A stretch of 7,440 nt of DNA from an uncultured Collinsella sp. (GTDB lineage Bacteria > Actinomycetota > Coriobacteriia > Coriobacteriales > Coriobacteriaceae): the NCBI GenBank assembly GCA_934654765.1, contig CAKUGX010000095.1, positions 1 to 7,440 on the forward strand. Direction: 5' to 3'. The notes under the pieces were generated by a model that saw only the letters and a program-made list of their open reading frames with translations, searched no databases and had not been told where the DNA came from. Positions 1 through 5,560 of the stretch are shown here, piece after piece (the first letter of the stretch is position 1; each line of letters opens with the position of its first letter). Position numbers and translations under genes: made by a program.

Positions 1-168
1 CTCCTGGGCGCTACAGGGCTGTTTGCTATAAGCCGAGAAACGTTCTATATGCAGGAATGCGTTTCCGAAGGGTTTGCCATTGATGGTTTCTATCGGGATG
101 ACAAAATGAGTCGGGAAATCCTGGCCTTTCTTGAAGAGGATAACCATCGATGGCAGTTGGTCGGCTAG
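1..168 (+). CDS. C-terminal fragment of an unrecognised protein (5' end outside window)
   Basis: The window opens inside a + strand reading frame that gives 55 residues and ends at TAG (166-168). The visible part runs from LLGATGLFAISRETFYMQEC to FLEEDNHRWQLVG. It is a mixed, soluble-looking sequence with normal amino acid variety and no membrane segment, and I recognise no family. By hand count about half of its codon third positions are G or C, clearly lower than in the coiled-coil gene downstream, so the gene may be accessory or acquired. The same frame stays open after the stop as far as 399 (next entry), so this may be the first half of a gene broken by a nonsense mutation. The coding call rests on frame openness and plausible protein texture only. 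Confidence 0.5.
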   Translation, partial: LLGATGLFAISRETFYMQECVSEGFAIDGFYRDDKMSREILAFLEEDNHRWQLVG

Positions 169-201
169 GGCGGCGGCTGCGTTGATGGACAGTTCGAGCG
201 T

Positions 202-399
202 ATGGACGACCCCAACATTCTGGTATTAAAGAATGAAAACAGCGAAATATTTGGTACGGTCCACGTGGCATATATTTCGCGCCGACGCGATCAGGGCTTG
301 CTCTACCTATTTAGAGATACCAGGGTGACCCGTTTTTATCTGGTGAGTACCGGTCCGGCGTTTACAGTGGAGTCTGGCGATGTCGATCCGGCCAGTTGA
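202..399 (+). CDS. Small hypothetical ORF, or the C-terminal remnant of the preceding gene
   Basis: A 65-residue frame starts at ATG 202 and ends at TGA 397-399. It lies in the same frame as the fragment ending at 168, and no further stop occurs in the 33 bases between. The protein (begins MDDPNILVLKNENSEIF, then a run of alternating hydrophobic and charged residues such as TVHVAYISRRR and TRFYLVSTG) looks like beta-strand-rich soluble protein. I recognise no domain. There is no convincing Shine-Dalgarno sequence before ATG 202: the nearest purine run is GGA at about 187-189, which is too far away. That favours this being the tail of the upstream gene beyond a premature stop over an independent gene. 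Base composition is AT-richer than the rest of the window, like the preceding fragment. Confidence 0.35.
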   Translation: MDDPNILVLKNENSEIFGTVHVAYISRRRDQGLLYLFRDTRVTRFYLVSTGPAFTVESGDVDPAS

Positions 400-409
400 T
401 TCACGGCAA

Positions 410-450
410 TAAAATGGCGAGCGGGGCGCGGGCGTGAACTGCACCCCGCT
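410..450 (-). terminator. Probable intrinsic terminator of the DUF389 gene
   Basis: Bases 420-429 (AGCGGGGCGC) pair with 441-450 (GCACCCCGCT) around an 11-base loop. The one imperfect pair is a G-U wobble in minus-strand RNA but a C-A mismatch in plus-strand RNA, so the helix is complete only in a minus-strand transcript. In that direction the stem is followed, after a short gap, by ATTTTATT. The position, about 75 bases beyond the DUF389 stop codon, fits. The U tract is broken and set off from the stem, so termination may be weak. The plus-strand frame ending at 399 may also use the hairpin. The 451-524 stretch shows nothing else I can support. Confidence 0.55.
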
Positions 451-524
451 ATTTGCTCGTGTCCGTATCGCGTCTGCGCCTCGTCGTAGCTTGCGTCCGT
501 GCGAGCATTCGTCCCGCTCCGGCA

Positions 525-1664
525 TCACTTCACATCAAACTCCACGCGATCGAGTTCGGGTACGTTGAGGTCGATGAGCTTGCGGGCGACGTGGCGGTCG
601 TGCGCCCCGAGCGCCTCGCTTGTCGTCACATGGGCGACAATCTCGCGCTCGACAAGGCCCTCCTCGTCCCCTTCGGTAGTCGAGGTCTCGACGGCGACGG
701 TGTAATCCTTAAAGCCTGGCAGCACCGCCGCAAGCTCGCGCGTGGTTTCGGTGACGCCGTAGCCGTCCTGCACGCCGGCCTGCGCCGAGCCAATGGAACC
801 CGCCGTCATAACAATGCAGGGGATGGCAAAAATCACCGTGCCCACGATGATGCGGCGGCGCACCTTGCGCGACAGCTCGTCGACCTCGGCGTCTTCCTCA
901 GCGGTCACAATGCCGTCGCCGTTCAGGTCGCGCTTGAGCGGTACACGTAAAAGAAGCAATACGGCTTCGGCCGCCAGCGCGATAAAGACCACGTTGATGC
1001 CAAACTCGTAAAGCGCCGAGAGAAACAGTGACCCGCTTGCGATGGCGATGCCATAGCCAGCCGCGCACAGGGGCGGCATGAGCGCGGTCGCCACGGCCAC
1101 GCCTGCGATGAGCGTGGCGGGTTCCTGGTCGCGCGAGTTGCCCAGGCCACCCGCAAAGCCGCCCGCGAGCGCGACGGCAAGGTCCCACACAGTCGGTGTC
1201 GAATTGTCGATGATGGCGGCTGTGGTGGCGCCAAGGGGCGAGAGCTTAAAGTACAACGTGGACGTGACCAGGCAAAAGGCCATCTGTAGAGCCAAGCTCG
1301 CGACGGCCTCAAGGGTAATCTCGCGGTCGAGCGTGGCGATGCCGTATGCCATGGCAAGGACCGAGCCCATAAGCGGGCAGATGAGCATGGCACCTACAAT
1401 GGCGATGTCCGAGTCGATATCGAGACCGATGCTCGCGATGAGCATGGCGATGATGAGGATGCATAGGTGAGAGCCGGTCAGGCGTGCCCCGTTTACAAAG
1501 CGCTTGCGAATCACGTGGTAGGGCGCGCGACCCTCGCGAATGTTGAATGCGCGCTTTAAAAAGCGACCAGCCTGTTCGGCAGCCTCACTATGGGCAGGGC
1601 GGATGCCATGGCGCCGGTGATGGCGTTCACGCAGTCGCTTGAGCTGTTGTCTATCGAGTTCCAT
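525..1664 (-). CDS. DUF389 family multi-pass membrane protein with an EF-hand-like loop
   Basis: This encodes 379 residues when started at ATG 1664. That start is preceded by GAGGTG three bases upstream (GAGGTGAACATG). The frame stays open to 1790, but the extra 42 residues are Cys/Arg/Pro-rich and unlike this family. An Arg/His-rich N-terminus (about 1-65) leads into a hydrophobic core. The family signatures are AIVGAMLICPLMG (about 88-100) and LIAGVAVATALMPPLCAAG (about 185-203), which match the conserved segments of DUF389/TIGR00341 proteins. Membrane segments lie near 66-83, 86-110, 117-138, 160-175, 184-207, 209-240 and 272-295, followed by a soluble acidic tail to 379. DUF389 proteins have no established biochemical function. 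Between the last two membrane segments lies an EF-hand-like loop (separate entry). The Arg/Lys flanks of that loop suggest by the positive-inside rule that it faces the cytoplasm. The gene is divergent from the surface-protein gene and appears monocistronic. Confidence 0.85.
   Translation of the reverse strand: MELDRQQLKRLRERHHRRHGIRPAHSEAAEQAGRFLKRAFNIREGRAPYHVIRKRFVNGARLTGSHLCILIIAMLIASIGLDIDSDIAIVGAMLICPLMGSVLAMAYGIATLDREITLEAVASLALQMAFCLVTSTLYFKLSPLGATTAAIIDNSTPTVWDLAVALAGGFAGGLGNSRDQEPATLIAGVAVATALMPPLCAAGYGIAIASGSLFLSALYEFGINVVFIALAAEAVLLLLRVPLKRDLNGDGIVTAEEDAEVDELSRKVRRRIIVGTVIFAIPCIVMTAGSIGSAQAGVQDGYGVTETTRELAAVLPGFKDYTVAVETSTTEGDEEGLVEREIVAHVTTSEALGAHDRHVARKLIDLNVPELDRVEFDVK
894..929 (-). 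other. EF-hand / dockerin-like calcium-binding loop within the DUF389 protein
   Basis: Residues 246-257 of the 379-residue protein read DLNGDGIVTAEE. This matches the canonical 12-residue calcium loop: D at position 1, N at 3, D at 5, G at 6, an aliphatic residue (V) at 8, T at 9 and E at 12. The preceding helix is a membrane segment (EAVLLLLR) and the following DAEVDELSRKVRRR is a predicted amphipathic helix, so a helix-loop-helix shape is possible. Only one copy is present, whereas classical EF-hands pair up. A pairing partner could come from oligomerisation. Calcium binding is inferred from the motif alone. Confidence 0.6.
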
Positions 1665-1894
1665 GTTCACCTCGTTCTGGCACGGGCCGCATATCTCGCC
1701 CGTCGCCCATACTCTACACCGCGGCGGGCGGGGTGCCTGCTCGATGCGGAATCCGATAGGACGGATGACGCGGGAGCAAATGCAAATCACAGGCTCAATT
1801 CCATCACGCGAAAATATGATGCACCAGCTCCTTCAAATGTGACGAAATTGTGAAGCACAGGAGCATGAATTTCAAAAAATTTGCTGGTCGCCAA

Positions 1895-1906
1895 TGTTGC
1901 GCAACA
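1895..1906. promoter_or_regulatory. 12-bp perfect palindrome TGTTGCGCAACA, possible operator
   Basis: TGTTGC is followed directly by its reverse complement GCAACA, giving a gapless 12-bp dyad. It lies 25 bases upstream of the larger near-palindrome and about 66 bases before the surface-protein start codon. The position is just upstream of the tentative -35 element, where a homodimeric regulator could bind. A gapless dyad cannot form a useful RNA hairpin, so a DNA-binding role is more likely than an RNA one. The cognate regulator is unknown. Confidence 0.35.
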
Positions 1907-1930
1907 GAATTCAAAAATCGACAGCTACCG

Positions 1931-1960
1931 TTTGATACGTATGGATACATCCGTATCAAA
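1931..1960. promoter_or_regulatory. 30-bp near-palindrome abutting the ribosome binding site; candidate operator or leader hairpin
   Basis: The left arm TTTGATACG (1931-1939) is matched exactly by CGTATCAAA (1952-1960). Further inward, ATG (1941-1943) pairs with CAT (1948-1950) and the centre is AT. In all, 13 of 15 base pairs of the dyad match. It ends at 1960, and the Shine-Dalgarno GGGAG begins at 1961, so a bound protein or a folded RNA would sit directly against the ribosome site. It also covers the tentative -10 at 1940-1945. Either repression at an operator or control of translation by a hairpin is possible. The sequence alone does not decide. Confidence 0.5.
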
Positions 1961-1971
1961 GGGAGAAAGCC

Positions 1972-4900
1972 ATGGCAAACTATAGTCCACAGCACTTTGA
2001 GCCTCGGGCCAAGGCCGTCAACGTCAAAGGCGTTGCCAACCGTGCCGTCGCAACTGTTTTGACGGCGGGCCTCATCGCTCAGCCGCTCATGTCGCCGCTG
2101 GCGGCAATCGCCGCGCCGGCAGCCGACAACGGTGCTGCCGTGAAGGGAGACAGCGCTATCGAGAACGCTGTCGTCGCCGGTAGCCAGGCAACCGCAAAGA
2201 CAGCCGCCCAGTTGGCCGAGGAGTCGGCAAAGCAGCTCAAGGACGCTCAGGCCGCCTACGATGCCGCCCAAAAGAAGGCCGACGCGGCAGGCCAGTCTCA
2301 AAAGCAGGCGCAGCAGCAAAAGAATCAGGCCTCGCAGACCGTGACCGATAACGCCGCCGAGCAGAACGAGGCCGAGGCAGCCGCGCTTCAGGAGAAGATC
2401 GATGAGCTCAAGGCCGCCGTCGACAAGGCCGAGCAGCAGCAGAAGAAGCTGGGCGACCTGAACGATCAGCTCGATCAGGCCAACAAGAGCGTCGAGGATA
2501 AGACCCAGGCGCTCAAGGACGCCAAGGCAAAGCAGGATGAGGCCAAGAAGGCCCTCGACGATGCCCAGGCCAAGCTCGAGGCCATGGGTATGGACGAGTA
2601 CGAGGCCGCCAAGAAGGCCGTCGAGGACGCGCAGGCAAAGCTCGATGACGCCAATAAGGCCGTTACTACTGCACAGGCCAATCTGGACCAGGCCAAGGCT
2701 GCCGAGGCCAGTGCCCAGCAGGAAAAGCAGAATACCGAGGCAGCTTTGACGACTGCCCGGGCCAAGAAGCAGGAGACTGCTGCTGCTCTCGCAGCCGCAA
2801 CCACCGCGCGCGATAACGCCCAGCAGAAGTTCAACCAGGCGCAGGCCGCGCTCGATGCTGCCGTCTCGGGTACGGGTGTTGACCTGAGTGCGCTTGAGGC
2901 CGCCGAGAAGGCCGCCGCTGGTGAGCTTAAGACCGCGCAGGTGGAGCTCAATGCCGCGACGGATGCCGACGCTACCGCCCAGGCGAACCTGCAGGCGGCC
3001 CAGAATACCGCCACCGCCGCGCAGGAGAAGGCCAACGCCGCCAACGCTGCCGTGGCATCTGCCCAGTCTGCATACGATGCGGCAAACAAGGAGTACAACG
3101 ACGCCGCCAGCAAGCGCGATGCCGCCAAGGCCGCATATGAACAGGCCCAGAAGACCGAGGCGAACAAAAAGGCCGAGTACGACCGACTCGTCGAGGTCTG
3201 CCAGCAGAAGCGTAGCGAGTGGGATGCGGCATCGGCCGAAACTAAGAGTGCCGAGAAAGCATATGATGCAGCCAACGCTGAGGTCGAGAAGCTCAACAAA
3301 CAGATTATCGACCTCAAGGCCAATATGACCGTCGACCAAAACGTCATCAATCAGGGTATCGTTGGCTTTATGGCCCATATCAGCACCGGCAGCGGATTTA
3401 GCGCTCAGCAACAGGCGAATGCAAGGGATGCCCAGTCCATGCTCACGGGCGCTTCCGATAAGGAGCCGTGGTATGACAGCTACGTTGATCAGGACATGTC
3501 CCGCAATACCAACCCACTCTCTCTTGAGCAGCTGCGCAATGCTTTGACCTATCTTGATACCCAGAATAACCTCCGCAAGGCAAATGGGCAGTCAGAGCTT
3601 TGCGTCAGCCTCCGTATGACGGCAGCAGCGGCCCTCAACGCATCGTATTCCTCCCAATATCAGAAGCACAACTACAGGTTGCTGCATTCCCATTGCTACT
3701 TTGATAACGCCGAGAACCTTGCAGGTGGGGGTGGCGCGTACACCGGAGGCGAGACCGAGGACACGCTTGGATGGCCATACACCGGTCTCTACACCCAAGA
3801 GAAGCAGACATTCGATAAGTATGTTGAGCAGTACGGCGATGATCTCGACAGTCATCGGTATGATCTCTTTTATATCTCCGATAACTACGAAGACGTCGAC
3901 GCTGAGTGCGGGCACTATCTCAGCATCATCTACTCCGGCATGACGGCTATCGGTATCGCAACCGGTAGCGGCAAGGGCGCCGATTCCGAGGTAACTGCCT
4001 TCGATTACAGTTGCTATAGCGATCAGGCCGATTTCACGGTTTCCGAGTTTAAAAAGCTCATGAACGACTACATCGACTCCGCTTACAACGCCGGCGGCAC
4101 GCAGGAGCAGAAGGCACAGCTCAAGCAGTTGCAGGATAAGCTTTCCAAGGCAAAGCAGACTCTCACCACTGCCAATGCCTCGTATCAAGACGCTGCAAGC
4201 AAGCAAGCCGCTGCGCAGAATGCCCTCGCCGCTGCCAACACGGACATGAACGCCGCGAAGGGCGAATACGAGCAGGCTAAGTCTGCTACCGCCGCGGCCA
4301 AATCGGCCTACGACGCTGCCGAAGCCAAGTTGAAGGGCATCGACGTCAAGACGCCTCAGGCCAAGCTCGATGCCGCCAAGGGCGAGGCCGCTACTGCCCA
4401 GGCAGCTCTCGATAAGGCAAACGCCACGCTTGCTGACAGCAAGACGAAGGCAGCCGAGGCCGCTGCTCACAAGGCGAAGGCTCGCAGCGCCCGCGACGCC
4501 GCCAAGGTAAAGTCCGATCAGGCCAACGAGGCGTATGACAACGCTACCGCTTCGGTCAAGGACCTTGCCGCCAAGTGCGATGCCGCCAAGACGGATCTTG
4601 CGAACAAGCAGGGCACGCTTAACGATGCCAAGAAGGCCGACGACACTGCCCAGGCTGGCGTTGACAAGGCTCAGGCCGCAGATGTGCACGCCGCGACCGC
4701 TCTTTCGGGCGCCAAGCAGGCAGTTGATGTCAAGAAGCAGGCCCTGTCCGACGCGCAGGCGAAGGCCAAGGACGCCGAGGGTGAGCTGGCCGGCGCAAAC
4801 AAGGCCTTCGAGCGCTTCGCCGGTGCCCAGAAGGCGGTCGACGACGCCAAGGCCGCCTATGACGCTGCCGTCGCCGGTGTCGCCGATGCCCAGAAGCAGC

Positions 4901-5442
4901 TCGAGGCCGCCAACGAAGCCGTCGTCGATGCGAACTTCGAGATCGTCAAGGCCAAGGCCGAGCTTGCCAGCGATGAGGCACTCAAGGCCGATCTTGAGGC
5001 TGTCGACCATAAGGCATCCCTTGCCGCGGGCACGACGGGCAACGAGAAGCTGGTTAAGCTGAACGCTGCCTACGCTCGCTATAAGGCTGCCGTCGATGCC
5101 GCCGCTGGTCTCAAGGCTGCTCTGAGCGATGCCGACGCCAAGCTGTCCGATGCCAACGACGCCTATGCCGCCGCGCTTGCCGAGCTTGGCGATGCCAAGG
5201 ATGCCCTGGCTGCCGCGCAGGCCGAGTACGACAAGTATCATCCCAAGGCTGAGCCGCAGGCCAAGCCTCAGGTTGCGCAGGCTGCCGCAAAGGTCTCCGT
5301 TGCCAAGAAACAGGCTGCGCCTGCCGCGCTCGCCCAGACCGGTGATGACTCCGCGCTTGCAGGTGAGGTCTTCGTCATCGGCGGCATTACGCTCGTTGCC
5401 GCGGGCGTGACGCTGGGCGATCGTCGTCGCAAGCAGATGTAG
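1972..5442 (+). CDS. LAQTG-anchored surface protein: CAP domain between two long alanine-rich coiled-coil arms (PrgA/SpyAD-like)
   Basis: This encodes 1156 residues, with ATG 1972 placed six bases after GGGAG. Residues 1-48 form a secretion signal with a long basic N-region (K16, K19, R24), a hydrophobic core VATVLTAGLIAQPLM, and likely cleavage near AAIAA. Residues about 70-455 and 700-1090 are Ala/Lys/Gln/Asp/Glu-rich coiled coils with recurring AYDAA units (Tyr 96, 368, 431, 780, 963). Residues about 456-515 link to a CAP domain (about 516-685). A Pro/Ala/Lys linker follows (about 1090-1118), then the sorting signal LAQTG (1120-1124), a hydrophobic helix and RRRK. The protein is therefore expected to be exported, cut by sortase and attached to peptidoglycan. 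The layout matches the surface exclusion/adhesin type known from PrgA and SpyAD. The role here, whether adhesion, mating exclusion or a wall-related function, is inferred. The gene stands alone, with its own terminator at 5509-5550. Confidence 0.9.
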   Translation: MANYSPQHFEPRAKAVNVKGVANRAVATVLTAGLIAQPLMSPLAAIAAPAADNGAAVKGDSAIENAVVAGSQATAKTAAQLAEESAKQLKDAQAAYDAAQKKADAAGQSQKQAQQQKNQASQTVTDNAAEQNEAEAAALQEKIDELKAAVDKAEQQQKKLGDLNDQLDQANKSVEDKTQALKDAKAKQDEAKKALDDAQAKLEAMGMDEYEAAKKAVEDAQAKLDDANKAVTTAQANLDQAKAAEASAQQEKQNTEAALTTARAKKQETAAALAAATTARDNAQQKFNQAQAALDAAVSGTGVDLSALEAAEKAAAGELKTAQVELNAATDADATAQANLQAAQNTATAAQEKANAANAAVASAQSAYDAANKEYNDAASKRDAAKAAYEQAQKTEANKKAEYDRLVEVCQQKRSEWDAASAETKSAEKAYDAANAEVEKLNKQIIDLKANMTVDQNVINQGIVGFMAHISTGSGFSAQQQANARDAQSMLTGASDKEPWYDSYVDQDMSRNTNPLSLEQLRNALTYLDTQNNLRKANGQSELCVSLRMTAAAALNASYSSQYQKHNYRLLHSHCYFDNAENLAGGGGAYTGGETEDTLGWPYTGLYTQEKQTFDKYVEQYGDDLDSHRYDLFYISDNYEDVDAECGHYLSIIYSGMTAIGIATGSGKGADSEVTAFDYSCYSDQADFTVSEFKKLMNDYIDSAYNAGGTQEQKAQLKQLQDKLSKAKQTLTTANASYQDAASKQAAAQNALAAANTDMNAAKGEYEQAKSATAAAKSAYDAAEAKLKGIDVKTPQAKLDAAKGEAATAQAALDKANATLADSKTKAAEAAAHKAKARSARDAAKVKSDQANEAYDNATASVKDLAAKCDAAKTDLANKQGTLNDAKKADDTAQAGVDKAQAADVHAATALSGAKQAVDVKKQALSDAQAKAKDAEGELAGANKAFERFAGAQKAVDDAKAAYDAAVAGVADAQKQLEAANEAVVDANFEIVKAKAELASDEALKADLEAVDHKASLAAGTTGNEKLVKLNAAYARYKAAVDAAAGLKAALSDADAKLSDANDAYAAALAELGDAKDALAAAQAEYDKYHPKAEPQAKPQVAQAAAKVSVAKKQAAPAALAQTGDDSALAGEVFVIGGITLVAAGVTLGDRRRKQM
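2179..3336 (+). other. N-terminal alanine-rich coiled-coil arm (about residues 70-455)
   Basis: About 385 residues are almost free of proline and aromatic residues other than Tyr, with heptad-like spacing of Ala and Leu and abundant Lys, Asp, Glu and Gln. Short tiles such as AQAKLDDA, AKKAVEDAQ and AYDAA recur without forming an exact tandem repeat. Helix breaks are suggested at GMDEY (206-210) and at SGTGVDLS (299-306). The only cysteine is C410. Small residues at core positions favour tight, often antiparallel packing (the Alacoil type), which would suit pairing with the C-terminal arm. That pairing is inferred. Confidence 0.75.
3517..4026 (+). other. CAP (SCP/PR-1-like) domain of the surface protein (about residues 516-685)
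   Basis: The order of conserved parts fits bacterial CAP domains of the PrgA/SpyAD kind. A helix LEQLRNALTYLDTQNNLRKAN is followed by an Ala-rich helix (RMTAAAALNASY). Then come His572/His574 shortly before AENLA (580-584), a GWPYTGLYTQEKQTFD segment (600-615), and ECGHYLSII (645-653), which resembles the CAP1 motif GHYxxxx. The putative site residues His572 or His574, Glu581, Glu645 and His648 are present. The domain has four cysteines (C544, C575, C646, C681), enough for two disulfides. Family membership is well supported by motif order. Enzymatic activity is not implied, since most CAP domains have no proven catalysis. Confidence 0.8.
4069..5241 (+). other. C-terminal alanine-rich coiled-coil arm (about residues 700-1090)
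   Basis: About 390 residues have the same Ala/Lys/Asp/Glu/Gln composition and AYDAA-type units as the N-terminal arm, and nearly the same length. Proline occurs only near the break GIDVKTPQ (789-796). A second break is suggested at AAGTTGNEK (1018-1025). The only cysteine is C869. The arm ends at DKYHPKAEPQ, where the Pro/Ala/Lys wall-spanning linker begins. Equal arm lengths on both sides of the CAP domain support a fold-back stalk. Confidence 0.75.
5329..5439 (+). other. Sortase sorting signal (LAQTG, membrane helix, RRRK tail)
   Basis: Residues 1120-1156 contain the pentapeptide LAQTG (1120-1124), a short acidic spacer DDSALAGE, a hydrophobic stretch VFVIGGITLVAAGVTLG (1133-1149) and a basic tail RRRKQM. 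This is the complete tripartite cell-wall sorting signal. Ala in place of Pro at the second position is the variant attributed to class E sortases of high-GC Gram-positive bacteria. Cleavage would fall between Thr1123 and Gly1124. No sortase gene lies in the window. Confidence 0.85.
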
Positions 5443-5508
5443 CGTTTCGAGCGTAGTTTCTGCAACGAACTTCAATTCATAACGGGACCGTCTCGTTAGC
5501 CAAACGAT

Positions 5509-5550
5509 AAGGCCGGCGCGCTGTCAAACGCAGCGCGCCGGCCTTTCTTT
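5509..5550 (+). terminator. Intrinsic terminator of the surface-protein gene
   Basis: AAGGCCGGCGCGCTG (5509-5523) is a perfect 15-bp complement of CAGCGCGCCGGCCTT (5531-5545) with a 7-base loop. In the plus-strand transcript it is followed by TCTTT, giving a CTTTCTTT run at the 3' side. It begins 66 bases after the stop codon of the surface protein. In the minus direction the following bases (ATCG) are not T-rich, so it is mainly a plus-strand terminator. Confidence 0.85.
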
Positions 5551-5560
5551 GCGTTGGTAT

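Larger units (their letters stand above)
1665..1971. promoter_or_regulatory. Divergent intergenic control region between the DUF389 gene and the surface-protein gene
   Basis: This 307-base gap separates two divergent start codons and must carry both promoters. The half near the DUF389 gene (1665-1760) is GC-rich and contains that gene's Shine-Dalgarno sequence (1668-1673 on the minus strand). I find no strong -35/-10 pair for it. The half near the surface-protein gene (about 1800-1960) is AT-rich and contains two palindromes, listed separately. A weak candidate promoter for the surface gene is TCGACA (1918-1923), 16 bases before TATGGA (1940-1945). Its -10 would fall inside the 30-bp near-palindrome. 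This promoter call is tentative. No RNA gene or convincing coding sequence was found here. Confidence 0.5.

Noticed and set aside
307..528. Minus-strand frame overlapping the DUF389 stop codon (TGATG arrangement) and running through the 420-450 hairpin
   Set aside because: The TGATG overlap looks like translational coupling, but the product is Arg/Thr/Pro/Cys-rich and irregular, runs through the probable terminator and overlaps the plus-strand frame. It is more likely chance.
453..950. 165-codon plus-strand frame opposite the DUF389 gene
   Set aside because: It is a shadow frame. The minus strand carries recognisable DUF389 segments, a good ribosome site and a terminator.
1850..2062. 70-codon frame starting at GTG 1850, covering the leader and overlapping the start of the surface gene, possibly a leader peptide
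   Set aside because: The nearest AGGAG lies downstream of the GTG and only about one base from the next ATG (1865), the frame crosses the palindromes, and it overlaps the true start by 90 bases. There is no stalling-type residue run.
1804..3411. 535-codon antisense frame opposite the N-terminal half of the surface-protein gene
   Set aside because: It is a shadow of Ala/Lys/Glu-rich codons whose complements rarely give stops. The product is a monotonous Leu/Gly/Arg-rich chain with no domain, no ribosome site was noted, and it lies on a clear signal-peptide-to-sorting-signal gene.
3592..5475. 627-codon antisense frame opposite the C-terminal half of the surface-protein gene
   Set aside because: It arises from the same composition effect and gives another low-complexity Leu/Gly/Ser/Val chain. 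The sense strand carries the complete CAP, coiled-coil and LAQTG architecture.
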